Part shown: positions 48,298-59,938 of the stretch, piece by piece
Position numbering within the stretch: the stretch's first letter is position 1
How the letters are laid out: every line of letters begins with the position of its first letter
Origin: Cannabis sativa
Lineage: Eukaryota; Streptophyta; Magnoliopsida; Rosales; Cannabaceae
DNA length: 64,000 nucleotides
Assembly (NCBI RefSeq): GCF_029168945.1
Contig: NC_083605.1
Location: forward strand, 25,557,280-25,621,279
Direction of reading: 5' to 3'
Made by a program: the position numbers and the translations under genes
The notes under the pieces: model-generated
The model's input: the letters and a program-made list of their open reading frames with translations, nothing else
What the model was told of the DNA's origin: nothing
Databases searched by the model: none

Positions 48298-50009
48298 TTA
48301 TCATGCTTCAAACTAAATTTGATGAGCTTAGAATGTCTGATAATGAAACTTTAACTGAATTTTATGAAAAATTATCTGACATTGCTAATGAATATTTTGC
48401 TCTTGGAGAAAAGCTTGATGATTCTGTTCTTGTAAGAAAAATTGTTAGAGTACTTCCAGAAAGGTTTGATACTAAACTTTTGGCAATGGAGGAAGCTAAA
48501 GATTTTAGCACTATGAAGGTGGAAGAATTGATGGGTTCCTTACGTACTTTTGAATTAAATCGACAGATTAAACAAAAGGACAAACCCAAATCCATTGCTG
48601 ATAAAGGTAAAAGTATTGCTTTGAAAGTTGCTGATAATGAAAATTCTGATAGTGAATGTGATGATGAGATTGCTGTATTAACTAAGAATTTTCAAAAATA
48701 TATGAAAAAGATGGGAAATAAAAAGAATATTTCGAAAGGTTCAAAAGGTAATACTTTTATTAAACCATTTGTTTCTAACAAAAAGGGAATTCAGTGCAGG
48801 GAATGTGAAGGTTTTGGGCATATTCAAGCTGAGTGTGCAAACACTTTGAAAAAGAATAAGAAAAGTTTCAATGTCACTTGGAGTGATGATGAAATCGAAA
48901 GTGATGAAGATAATTCTGAAAATGTTGTCCTAACCTCTGTTATGTCTAATGTGTTGTGTGATTCACAGGTGAAAGCTAGATTGGTATGTCTGAATAATAC
49001 CACCGAACAAGAGGAATCAGATTCAGATGAGTCTGAAATCTGTGAAGAGTCTCTTGCTGAATCATACAAAGTCATGTATGAAAAATGGATTCAGGTTGCT
49101 TCTGAAAATAGAGAGTTGAATAAATTGAATAAACAATTGTCTCATCAAATTGAAATGTGTGAACTGAAAATAAAAGAGTATGGGACAAATGTTTGTGATA
49201 AAGATGAAAAAATCACTCTCTTAAAGAAGGAACTTGAAAATTTTAAGAGAAATATTCAAATGCTTAACCCTGGATCTTCTATTTTTGAAAAAGCACATAA
49301 TGCAGGTCAAAGAGGTTTCGCAGGCATTGGATCAAATGGAATGGAAAATTCTGGAGTCACAAAGTTTGTAAAATCTAGTGTTCCAACGAATCATTCTGAG
49401 GCTACAAAGTCTGCTGCAACAGTTTCACAGACTATTGTAGCAAGAGCTGTTTCTTATGTCGCAAAATCTCCAGAATTTTCGAAAAGAGTAAGATCTCAGG
49501 TAAAAAGATTTGTTCCTACTTGTCATTTTTGTGGTAGAAAAGGACATATCATACCTAAATGTTTCACGTTGAAAAATTTGTTTAAAACAAATTATTTTGG
49601 TAATTTGAATTTTTTTCAAAAGAAACATAGTGCTTTGAAACAAAAATGGATTGAAAAAGAAAAATGTCTAGTTGGTTTTTCTGATAAAAGTGCTGCTTCT
49701 CAAATGTGGTATTTTGACAGTGGTTGTTCTAGACATATGACAGGTGACAAGGATTTTTTAATGAATATCAAACCAATGCAATGTGGTGAGGTCACGTTTG
49801 GTAATGGCTTAGCTGGTAAAGTTGTTGGTATGGGAACTCTAAATTTTGAAGGGTTACCTAGACTGAAAAATGTGATGTTAGTTGAAGGACTAAGGGCTAA
49901 TTTACTTAGCATTAGTCAAATTTGTGACCAAGGGTATACTGTTTCATTTGATAGTGATCATTGTTATGTTCTTAATGATGATAATGAATGTATCTTGCAA
50001 GGATTTTGA

Positions 50010-51878
50010 TCCAATGATAACTGTTACACTCTAACCCCTGTGTTTACTTGCCATTCAGCTATCAACAACACCACAGATTTGTGGCATGCCAAGCTTGGGC
50101 ATATTAATTATAAAAACCTGAAAAAATTGTCAAATGCAGGTATTGTTCGAGGACTTCCCAAGCTTGGTAAAGAAAGTGTTGGTAAGTGTGAACCGTGTCA
50201 ACTTGGGAAGCAATTAAAAATCACTCACAAGCCTGTGTCTGATATCAATACCTCAAAAGTATTGGAATTGCTTCACATGGATCTTATGGGTCCAATCCAA
50301 GTTGAAAGTTTGAATGGTAAACGATATATCTTTGTGTGTGTTGATGATTTCTCTCGTTTTACTTGGGTAGATTTCTTAAGAGAAAAATCTGACACTTTTG
50401 ATGCCTTTAAAACTCTTTGTTTGAGACTAAGAGTTGAGAAAGGTTGTAATATTGGGAAAATTGTTCGAATTCGAAGTGATCATGGTAAGGAGTTTGAAAA
50501 TTCTGTGTATGATGATTTTTGCAAGTCTACAGGTATAACTCATGAATTTTCAGCTCCCAAAACTCCTCAACAAAATGGAGTTGTTGAGAGGAAGAATCGA
50601 ACATTGCAGGAAATGGCAAGAGTGATGTTAAATAGCAAGAAGTTGACAAAGCGCTTATGGGCTGAAGCTATTAACACAGCTTGCTACATAATAAACAGAG
50701 TGTTTATTCATCCTGGTACCTCAAAAACATCTTATGAAATCTGGAAAGGTAAGCGCCCCAATGTAAGTCATTTTCATGTTTTTGGATGTGTGTGTTATGT
50801 CTATAGAGATCGTGAGCATATTGGTAAATTTGATGCTAAAAGTGATGTTGGTGTGTTTATTGGATATTCCTTAAACAGTAGAGCTTATCGTGTTTATAAC
50901 ATGAGAACTCAAACTGTATTGGAATCAGCTAATGTGGTTGTTGATGATATAGTTTTTGGTTCTACATCTAACCATGAAGTGCAGGTATTTGTTGATCAAA
51001 TGAAAAGTGAATTTGAAATGAGCATGGTTGGTGAGCTTAATTTCTTTCTGGGTCTTCAAGTAAGACAAATGGAAGGAGGTACATTTGTATCTCAAAGCAA
51101 GTATGCTAAGAACCTTGTCAAGAAATTTGGCCTTGAATCGGCTAAGCAGGTAAGTACTCCTATGAGCACCACACTGAAATTAACAAAAGATGAGAATGGA
51201 GTAAAGGTAGACACTACACTCTATCGTAGCATGATTGGAAGTCTTCTGTATTTAACTGCTAGTCGTCCAGATATATGTTACAGTGTGGGAGTGTGTGCTA
51301 GATATCAAAGTAATCCTATGGAATCTCATGTATCAGCTATAAAAAGGATTATTAGATATGTTAATAGCACTCCTGATTATGGAATTTGGTACTCGAAAGA
51401 TACCAATTCAAATCTTGCTTGTTTTAGTGATGCAGATTGGGCAGGAAATGCTGATGATCGAAAGAGCACAAGTGGAGGGTGCTTCTTTCTTGGGAATAAT
51501 CTAGTATCTTGGCATAGCAAGAAACAGAATTCCATCTCCTTATCCACTGCCGAAGCTGAGTACATAGCTGCTGGCAGTTGTTGCACTCAACTATTGTGGT
51601 TGAAACAAATGTTGATTGACTATGGGTTTGATTTGGGTGTTTTGACTATTTTTTGTGACAATACTAGTGCCATAAATATTTCCAAAAATCCTGTTCAACA
51701 CTCTAGAACAAAGCACATTGATATAAGACACCACTTTATCAGGGAACTTGTTGAAAATAAATCATTGCAATTAGAATATGTTGATACTGAAAAACAATTA
51801 GCTGATATTTTCACAAAGGCCCTAGATGCAAGTCGCTTTGACTCCCTCAGAAAGTCTTTGGGAGTTTGCATTGTTTAA
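50010..51878 (+). pseudogene. pol: Element F integrase and RNase H with an in-frame RT deletion
   Basis: Continues the gag-pro frame after TGA 50007. The integrase is complete: HHCC (WHAKLGHIN, CEPCQLG) and DDE (HMDLMGP, IRSDHGKEF, NGVVERKNR). At about 50935-50955 the text changes abruptly from the integrase tail (ESANVVVDD) to the RT sequence just after the YVDD box (IVFGSTSN). Fingers, motif A and most of the palm are missing. The join lies in GTTGATGAT, which would occur at both ends, so a microhomology deletion kept the frame open. The RNase H that follows (DADWAGNADDRKSTSG, STAEAEYIAA, TKHIDIRHHF) is intact to the stop at 51878. RT activity is impossible. Confidence 0.88.
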
Positions 51879-52968
51879 TTTTATCTGTTCATAATTCGTG
51901 TACAATAGTGTTATGTGATTCTTCTCTAGCTCTTAATCTTCTATCATTGTATTTTGACAAATCATGTTTATGCTTTTGGAATATAATTAGTTAGGATCTC
52001 AGTCTGATCATACTTTGTGATGTTGTGTTAAAAGATTCATGTTACTCTTTCTTTGTGTCTGGGATTAAATAATGTTCTTATACAGAGTTGAGCAATTTTT
52101 GTTTCATTCTTGTCAGGCCCCTTGCTGGAATAGAGCTACCCATACTGAGGTGTGAAAGCCATCTGATGAGTAAGCTGGAACATTGTAATTAGCAACTATG
52201 ATGAGGATGCACTACCATAGAAAAGGGCTACCTTCAGTATGGTGTGAAAGCATCCAGTTGCGGGATCAATTTGAAAAAGGCGAAAATGAAAAAATCTTGC
52301 CAAGGACAATGATCCTATTTACACTGCACACACTTATGTCTGACAAGTGTGTTCAAATCTGTAAGTCTCCTCTATTAAAATTAAATTGATAAATCCTGGT
52401 TCACAACTTTCAGTAACATGCATATCTTTTTCATCAACATCAATTAAGTATGATTATTCCATGAGATACTAATTAGTTATTTTCCTTAAAAGCATAACAT
52501 GTATTTTATTTTGTCAATTGTCAATGATATTTGATTTACTTGCTTAATACGAATCACATATAGTTATTGTACACTTTGTCTTTTATTTTCGGTTTTTATT
52601 TAAAATAATAATAATAAAAAATAATAAAAAAATAAAAAATAAAAATGAGGGAGGCGTGTGACTTGCTTCATGGGTTAAGGAAAATCTTGTGCATAAATGG
52701 TAAGTATCAACATTTATTCTTTCTTTGATTTATTATGATATTTTTCCAAGTAAAGATTAATCTTTATATGGTAATGTGCCTTTATTCTTGAAAGATTGAT
52801 TTATTTTTGGAAAAATTTGTTGGCATTTCTAGTTTCCTTTTATGTTTTTAAAAAAAAAAAGGGAAAGGAGTTGTGAAGTGGGCAGTTTCCTCTTTTGGTT
52901 CATGGGCTGGCGGTTACCATTTGAATTTTCAAAATTGGTTTCCTTTTTATTGCTTTGATGCCAAGGTT
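51879..52968 (+). other. Spacer between pol and ORF3 in F
   Basis: About 1.1 kb without a convincing ORF. It has A-rich runs (52605-52645, 52850-52860) and two loosely similar segments (CCATACTGAGGTGTGAAAGC and TTCAGTATGGTGTGAAAGC near 52140 and 52230). Such spacers before the extra gene are usual in Sirevirus-type elements. Confidence 0.5.
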
Positions 52969-52976
52969 ATATAAAC
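52969..52976 (+). promoter_or_regulatory. TATA box before ORF3 of F
   Basis: TATATAAA, 96 bases upstream of the ORF3 ATG (53065), followed by a pyrimidine-rich stretch. The spacing fits a short leader starting near 53000, so ORF3 may have its own transcript. Confidence 0.5.
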
Positions 52977-53064
52977 CAAATTGTGACACTTATTTCTCCA
53001 CCTACCCGAACCTTGTTTCTTGTTTCTCTGTCAGTCACTATTCATCTTCCCTTCCAGTTTCAAA

Positions 53065-54627
53065 ATGGTGAGAACCAAGAACCTAGGGCACTCAAAAAAA
53101 TTAGAAGAAACCGTTCCAACTCCTTCTAGTGCAACCCCTGCTGCCTCAATTCCTCCTCCTGCTGTTGCAAAGCCTGGAGATTCATCGCTTCCACAGCGTG
53201 AATCTCAAGCCGTGAAGCCAAAACGTCCACCCAAGCAAGTTGCTCGCAAATCGGTAAGGCCCTATCGCACCTGGACTTCCTCATCTGAATCTTCTAAGGA
53301 ATCTCCTCCTCCATTGGCTGTTCCTCCTCCTGCTGCATCAATGGCTGGCACCACTCCAACAGGCCCTTCCACTCGAACTCGAGCCCAGCAAGCCTCGGCT
53401 GAGAAAGAACTTCAGGCCTCTAAATCTCGAGAGAAGACTGTTCCTCCAGCCAAGAAGAAACTCAAGACTAATCCTCCCTCGGCTTCCTCGAGTTCCAGTT
53501 CAGAAGAAGAGGATCCAATGGAAGTCTCTTCAGACAAATCAGTCTCTCTGCATACTGAGAAGGACAGTGAGGACACAGAACTCGAGCCAGAGCCTCCTCT
53601 CTCGAAAACTGCTTCTGCAGCAAAGGCGTCTGCTGCTGCCAAAGGCAAGCAGCCCATGGAAGATCCTCCATCTGGTAATATCCCTTCCTCTATCTCTGGT
53701 TGTCCAACTTTTTACTATCGAGACAATGAGCGTGACTGGAATCTCTATGCAACTCGTAAGTTTGAAAGTGAGAGGAATTATGATTTGCATGCCCATCGAG
53801 TTTATGGTATTGTAAAATTCATTCAATTTCATCAATGGGAAAACACTCTTACTGGTTTCATTGGATTCATTGCTAACATTATTAAAGAGTTTTATGCTAA
53901 TCTTACTGATGATTTCCTTGATGAGAACTCTAGACTGTATAGGAGAGTTTATGTTAGGGGTCACTGGTTCTCATTTTCTGAAAAGGACATTGCTCAGGCT
54001 TTGCAATTGCCTGAGAATGTATCCAATGGTGTGATGTCCATGGATCGTGACTTGATGCACTCTGAACTCACTGGTGCTCGTTCAGAATTGAAACCAGGGG
54101 AGAGTCTTCGAATTACTCACCTCACTTTTGCTCATGCTTCCCTTATGCGGTTTGCACTAAGCAATTGGGTTCCAAATTCGAACAAGACCGTGGTGTCTCA
54201 AGAAGTGGCTACACTCCTATACCGCATCACCTCTGGAACTTCCATTGATCTAGCCTCTCATATTCTCAACCAGATTGTCTCCTTTCGACGAGGTAAAAAG
54301 CCAACCTTCAAACTTGTATTTCCCAATCTAATCTATAAGGTTTTATCCTCTCAGAAGAATGTGGCCCAAGCACATGAAACACTTGAGCCTCCCATCTCTG
54401 GCCCTACTTTCCAACCTTCTGAATATTTTGATGGTGTGTTTCAAAAACGGCCAAAGGCTGGTGCTGCTGCTGCTTCTGCTGGTGCAAGTTCAGGCTCTGC
54501 TGCTGCAGAACTCCTGGAAGTCAAGTCTGAACTTCAGAATGTGTATACTCGTCTTGAAGCAATGGCTGATGTCCAGCATGACATGTCCAGGCAACTGTCC
54601 ACGTTGATTAAACTTTACAAAGCTTAA
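53065..54627 (+). CDS. ORF3 of element F: putative plant transposon-type protein
   Basis: 520 residues from ATG 53065 (CAAAATGG context). An upstream in-frame ATG at 53020 would add 15. Residues 1-210 are Pro/Ser/Lys-rich and disordered. About 215-430 form a globular domain (FYYRDNERDWNLYATRKFESER onset; the VRGHWFSFSEKDIAQALQLP region) like the 'putative plant transposon protein' domain found in many plant retroelements. The end is Ala-rich plus a short coiled coil. No signal peptide and no clear membrane helix are visible, so it does not look like an envelope protein even though it sits in that position. No lesions. Function unknown. Confidence 0.8.
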   Translation: MVRTKNLGHSKKLEETVPTPSSATPAASIPPPAVAKPGDSSLPQRESQAVKPKRPPKQVARKSVRPYRTWTSSSESSKESPPPLAVPPPAASMAGTTPTGPSTRTRAQQASAEKELQASKSREKTVPPAKKKLKTNPPSASSSSSSEEEDPMEVSSDKSVSLHTEKDSEDTELEPEPPLSKTASAAKASAAAKGKQPMEDPPSGNIPSSISGCPTFYYRDNERDWNLYATRKFESERNYDLHAHRVYGIVKFIQFHQWENTLTGFIGFIANIIKEFYANLTDDFLDENSRLYRRVYVRGHWFSFSEKDIAQALQLPENVSNGVMSMDRDLMHSELTGARSELKPGESLRITHLTFAHASLMRFALSNWVPNSNKTVVSQEVATLLYRITSGTSIDLASHILNQIVSFRRGKKPTFKLVFPNLIYKVLSSQKNVAQAHETLEPPISGPTFQPSEYFDGVFQKRPKAGAAAASAGASSGSAAAELLEVKSELQNVYTRLEAMADVQHDMSRQLSTLIKLYKA

Positions 54628-54949
54628 AGTGTTTTAGTTTGTTTCTTTTTCCTTTGTTCTTTGTTCTTTGTTTACTTTGGCACTCCGATAAACAAAAACG
54701 GGGAGAGATGGTTATTTTTTGGTTTGTTGCCCAACTCTGGACCCTCTTTTTCAGGGGGAGTTGTGGTTTGTTAGTACTTGTGAACTTAATGTTTCTTAAT
54801 GTTTAAAGTTAGCATGTTCTTTGTTTTTATTGTGATATTCGATTGTGTTACTCAGGGGGAGTTGTATCTTTTGCTCTTGCTAACTTTGCTTTGCAGGTAC
54901 TTTATGGTTAAAAATTATTTTGTTCATCTAAAGTGCCAAAGGGGGAGAT
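54628..54949 (+). other. 3' spacer of F with repeated polypurine tracts
   Basis: Purine tracts are at about 54701 (CGGGGAGAG), 54755 (CAGGGGGAGTTGT), 54855 (CAGGGGGAGTTGT) and 54937-54949 (CAAAGGGGGAGAT). The last one abuts the LTR and is the working polypurine tract. Several such copies before the 3' LTR are a known Sirevirus feature. Confidence 0.7.
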
Positions 54950-56082
54950 TGTAAAGTCTTTTTTTGGCAAGTTAGGTGACAAAATAATTTTTCCTCTTTA
55001 TGGTAAGATTGCTATGCATTCAAATTCAAAATCTTACCTCTTTTATTCGGTTTTTAGTTGCCATTTTCCTTGTTTGGAAAGTTGCACTTTCAGCTGAACT
55101 TTCCCTTGTTGAAAACTTCTCAAAAGAGAAGGAATTCTCTTTTGGAAAGTTGTCTTTTTTAGGGAAACTTTGTTTATTGCCTTTTCCTTACTGATTTCGA
55201 TTGTATCTTGATACAATCAGAATATCTAATCTGTTTTTGGCAGGAATCAAGCATTGAAAGAAGATCGGGCCCGATTTTAGTAAGTTTCCCGTTTCTGGGC
55301 AGATCTGCTTCGTCAGCAACCGAATCTGATGTAGCAGATCGTTTTTCTTTTGGAAAGTTTTTGTACAGCTGCTAATTCGAACTTGTGGTTGCCTCTTTGG
55401 TTTCTATGATCTATAAATAGAGCCTAGAGAGCAACCATTCGAATTACCTCTTCCATTATTCATTTTTTGCATTTACATTTTGTGAGAAGAGAGTGTTTCT
55501 TTGTTTTGTGAGAGCCTAGTTGTTCACCTAGGTTCTAGTTGTTCTATTTCTGTTCTTACTCTATCCTAGAGGTTGTGAAGAACTACTTGACTGAACAAGA
55601 GATTGGTCTTCGGGAGAAGACTTGATAAAGCCTTACTTCGGGAGGAAGTAAGCACTTGGTCTTCGGGAGAAGACTTGTTGAAGCCTTACTTCGGGAGGAA
55701 GTAAGCACTCACACTTTAAAGACGAAGGGAGTTCGGGCTTGAAGGTGTTTCAAGAAGTCAGATTCATAAAGTGGATTACAAAGGATTGCGGCAATACTTT
55801 AGAGGGAGTCTAAACTTGTTTAAGTCAATTGTCTTTGTAATTTTGATACTTTATTAATTGATTTCATTCTCTGGGCGTGGCCCCGTGGACTAGGAGTGTT
55901 CGTGAGAACACTGATACCACGTATAAATCTCTTGTGTCAAGTTATTTATTTTTCTGCAAATATTTTATATTCGCACTTTGTTCGGTTTTCTTTGTAGCAG
56001 AATTACTTTCTGCTGCTGCAAACGCTTGCAGTTTTTATATTTTCTTATATACAACTGACATTTGCAAAAACACGGTTTTTCA
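54950..56082 (+). repeat. 3' LTR of element F
   Basis: 1133 bases, TGTAAAGTC to GGTTTTTCA. TATAAATA is at 55412-55419. The hairpin repeat begins at 55606. Confidence 0.95.
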
Positions 56083-56087
56083 AATTC

Positions 56088-58012
56088 AATTTTAATTAGG
56101 TTAGACTAATATAATTAACCTAATACAATTATTTAAATAAGGCAAATGGGCCTTCACAATTGGGGTAGTTCATGTGAGGGGGAGCTGGGTTCAGTATGTC
56201 GTACCCACTTCTATGGCCCCCAACTCTCACACAAGGCCCAAAAGAGAGGAATTTAACCTTAAAATAAACAATTGTTATTCATTGAATAAGCCCAAATCTA
56301 ATTGGGCCTAAATAAATTTCCTTATGTCAAAATTTATTTTAGCAACCTAGTCCATTTACTTAGTAAAAACTTAAATGGGCTCCCTATATGTATCTAAGCC
56401 CAAAAGCAAACATATAGGCTCACACAGGTCAAATGATTTGGATGGACCCTATCATGTTACTAGGTTTACACAGATGAAAGAAGTACAAAATTTACATGTT
56501 ACAAATTATTTATAAGATCTATCGTCAATTGGACTATGATTAAAATCAGATCATTGGATCATGATCTGTCAACAAGTTAATCATAGCAATTTAGATCAGA
56601 TAAATAATAGGTTTGTTAAAAAGTTTTGAATAAACAATATAAATAAACAAACATTGTCCATGTAACAGATGTGAATCAAGATATTAATATAATTAAATTA
56701 TTATTCTTAAACTAACCAAATAAAGGAAACTAATTTTAAAATATCTAGGTTTATTTGAATCAAATTAAATAAAATATCTAATAAGATCAATGATTTAAAA
56801 GGAAAGAATCTCCAATATCACTTTCAGATCTTATAATTTAATAAAATAAACCAATTTTAAAATAGATTTGGTTAAATAATAATTACCATAATTATATGTC
56901 AAAATATCTCAAATTAAGCAATATTTCAAATCTCTACAAAAATATCTATGTTATTTAAATATTTAAGATATGATTTATAAATTTCTAATAAGGAAAAAAT
57001 GATATATATATATATATATAGAAAAAATATCATTTTTAAACTTATAATTTATAAATAATTAAATATTTAACAAAATAACAAATTTTTGAATTTGAAAAAC
57101 ATTATGGTAAGTATATCTATAAAAATATCTATGTTAATTTCAAATTTATTAATTATTTAATTTACCATATAAGATAATTTTAATATAATATTTTAAATAA
57201 AAAGACAAAGTTATCTTTTAATTTAAAATATCTTAAATATCAAAATATCTAATCTTATAATTAAATAATAAATAAATATTAAAGAACTTAACAAATTTTT
57301 AAATCTGACCATAATAGGAAATATTTTAAAATTGGAAACAATCCAAAATAGAAATATTTAAAATTGGAAAGAATTCCAAATTAAAAATATTTAAAATTGG
57401 AAACATTTCAATTTAGAAATATTTAAAATAGGAAAAATGAATTTTGGGAAACAATCCCATGGAAAAATTGGATTTTTGGGAAAAAATTCCAAAAAATCGC
57501 ACTTTTGGGGAAGGCAGCCCAGGAGGTTGCACGTGCAGCCCAGGAAGGCTGCACGCAGCCTCCTACGCGCGCGGACAAGGGGAGCTGCAGGGTGGGACGC
57601 CGAGTTTTCTCGGCAGGTGCAGCATCTCCTCGGGCGGATGTGCAGGGTGCACACGGGCGTGAGGCTCGTCACACGCGCGCGCATGGGGGGCTGATCCGAG
57701 TGCCTGGTGCTCACGATTGAGCACCCTTGCATACCCGAATCCCGATTTTCTAAAATTCATATCTTTCTCAATTTTTATCGGAATCGAGTTCCGTAAAAAA
57801 CAAAATTGCTTAATTTTTCACAAGGAATCCAAATAAAATATTTTCAAAAATTGAAAAAATATTTTTCATGGAAAAATTTCGTACAACATTAACATTCATC
57901 ACATAAGCACATAAACCAACATGAAACCATCCAAATCAACACAGAAACATGCAATCATCGTTTTAATTCATATTACATGAAAGTAAATCATTACCATGGC
58001 TCTGGTGCCAGT
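56088..58012 (-). other. 5' leader of E, beside its 5' LTR
   Basis: On the minus strand this holds the primer site (57994-58012) and a GC-rich island (57500-57720) with palindrome TGCACGTGCA (57528-57537) and hairpin GCAGCC-CAGGAA-GGCTGC (57535-57552). Then follow a long AT-rich tract with (AT)n at 57003-57020 and the composite hairpin 56174-56230. Overlapping short ORFs in the GC-rich part come from composition and are not genes. Confidence 0.65.
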
Positions 58013-59933
58013 TGTTGGAAATTATTTTACCAGGATCTAGATTTACTAACAAGTATGTTGGATTAACAACCTAATATGAATTCTAAAACAATGAAAATAA
58101 ACACATATAAAGTTAGAAAACCTTACAATGGGTGCAGCGAAATAATATGACTCCTTCCGTTCAGATCTCTAGCCCTTGATTCCTTTCTGTAGCAGAGCAT
58201 CACCAAGATCTGAACCTGGATCTTCTTTTCTCCTTCTTTGATGCAGAAATTCCATAGTCTTCCATACTATGATTGAGATACCACTTGATGTGTGTGGGCA
58301 CTACTCATCTCACAAGGATTTCGAAAATTCTCTCTCTTTTCTCTCTTAATTTCGTGGCTGATCATCCATATGATGTACAAGAGAAGAGAACAAGGGCTGC
58401 TATATATAGGGAGAAGGGAGAGCACAACTTTCCAAATAAAACAGTTTCCTTAATTACTGTGTAATCAATCAACTGCCTTATTTAGTGTGATCCACCACTT
58501 TCCTATTTTTGCTAGGCTTTGATTAGCAATTACATGGCAATTAAAAAATAAAAATAATAATTGGGAAACACAAAGGGAGTGCTCGGCCATAGAGGGAATA
58601 TGGGCCTCACTTGGATTTTGCAGTTTCCTCAATTTTATTTTAATTTCTCCAAAAATGCCATTTTTCCAATTCTAATCATTTAAATGCCAAAACTAATTAT
58701 TTAATAACTAAAATAGATTATTAAATAATATTGTCATTTAAAATAATTATTAATTAGACATACAAAGTCTCTTAATTAATAATTAAACCTAGAAACCCTT
58801 TTCTTTACGATTTCATCCTTAAACTGTGAGAATTCATAAAGTAGACATAGTCTAACTTTTAGAATTATAATTGATTAATTAAAATCAATTAACTGAGTCT
58901 TACAAGCAGTATGGCCTCAACTAGTATGGGGACCATGGGTCTATATAACCGAGCTTCCAATAAGTCGAACCGAATTTACCAAGTAAATTCCCTAACTTAT
59001 TAATTCCTCATTGAATCCACACTTAGAACTTGGAATTGCACTCTCAGTCATATAGAAACGCTCTATATGTTCCACGATATAGACACGTCATTAGTTATCC
59101 ATTGTTATAACCCTAATGTGATCAATGATCCTCTATATAGATGATTTACACTGTACAGGATTAAATTACCGTAACACCCTACAATGTATTTTATCCTTAA
59201 AACAATTAACCCTGTATAAATGATATTTCACCTAAGTGAAATGAGATCTCCACCATTTATCTTCGTTTGGTTAAGCTCGAAGGAAATCATCCTTTACTTC
59301 TATTTGCCAAATAGAAGCTATAGATTCCATATTTATGTTAGCGCTCCCACTCAATTGCACTACCGTGTTCCCAAAATGTACGTATTGCCCAGACTAAAGA
59401 TTAGGCTTAACTAACAAATCAAAGAACACGAATAATACTCTTGAAATTGAGCCTAACCATATCAGGATTTCGATCATGTGATCTAGGATCAACTTATGAT
59501 ATTGAATTGAATAGATGTTTACGGTAAGTTTCAAAATCTAATTCAAAGTTCAATATCGGTCCATTCCAATGCATACTCCATGCATCCGATACTGGTAAAC
59601 TTTGCCAATGTCCTGGAAAGGACATAACACTTTTCCAAGGTGTAAGAATACCTATCGCTGATTATACCATGTCAGTCTAAATCCAGTGTTCTGACAAATC
59701 AGGGAATCTACTTTTGAACATACAATAAAGATTATATTCCACTGTGCTGACAACACTATAATCTTTAACCAACTCATATGTTCTGGACTTAAAAAGAATT
59801 CATACATTATATACACATATAATCATGAAATAAATCATGTGAACCATGCAACATAAAATGTTATTTCTGATCTTTATTAATAAGTAAATCTGATTATATG
59901 AAATGAGTTTTATTTAGGGCATAAAACCCAACA
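58013..59933 (-). repeat. 5' LTR of element E
   Basis: 1921 bases, plus-strand TGTTGGAAATT to CCCAACA, followed by AAGCT (59934-59938). A minus-strand TATA-like box lies near 58400. Confidence 0.93.
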
Positions 59934-59938
59934 AAGCT

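Larger units (their letters stand above)
37736..50009 (+). pseudogene. gag-pro: Element F gag and protease, split by G and ended by a stop
   Basis: Starts at ATG 37736. The frame is interrupted at 38113 by G and resumes in the same frame at 48303 once G and one TTATC are removed. Order: gag core (PYWKVRMRAFI, then the LPERFDTKL region), a CCHC knuckle (CRECEGFGHIQAEC near 48800), an acidic coiled region, a second knuckle (CHFCGRKGHIIPKC near 49520), and a protease with DSGCSRHMTGD near 49716. A TGA at 50007 lies between protease and integrase. The frame continues open beyond it, so it could be a CGA-to-TGA decay or, less likely, a readthrough stop. Confidence 0.88.
36564..56082 (+). mobile_element. 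Element F: Sirevirus-like Ty1/copia retrotransposon with a third ORF, hosting G
   Basis: Flanked by AATTC at 36559-36563 and 56083-56087. Without G it is about 9.3 kb: LTR, initiator-Met primer site, gag-protease, integrase, damaged RT, RNase H, spacer, ORF3 with its own TATA box, several polypurine tracts, LTR. The DSGCSRHMTGD protease motif, repeated GGGGGAG tracts and a gene after pol are typical of Sireviruses. Confidence 0.92.
30353..59933 (-). mobile_element. Element E: non-coding (LARD-like) copia relative, hosting F and G
   Basis: Minus-strand element with LTRs of 1920 and 1921 bases, flanked by AAGCT at 30348-30352 and 59934-59938. Without F it is about 10 kb. The interior has a primer site, GC-rich island, leader hairpins, a duplicated leader block and a 3' region related to G, but no gag or pol frame on either strand. 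LTRs differ at about 15 positions by eye, so it is young. It resembles large retrotransposon derivatives that depend on a related autonomous element. Confidence 0.88.

Noticed and set aside
53065..54627. ORF3 of F as a retroviral envelope gene
   Set aside because: No signal peptide, transmembrane helix or fusion-peptide-like segment is visible, and the globular part resembles plant transposon proteins.
57391..57760. Overlapping Arg/Ala-rich ORFs on both strands
   Set aside because: They are open in many frames because of high GC content. The region matches the GC-rich leader island of a retroelement.
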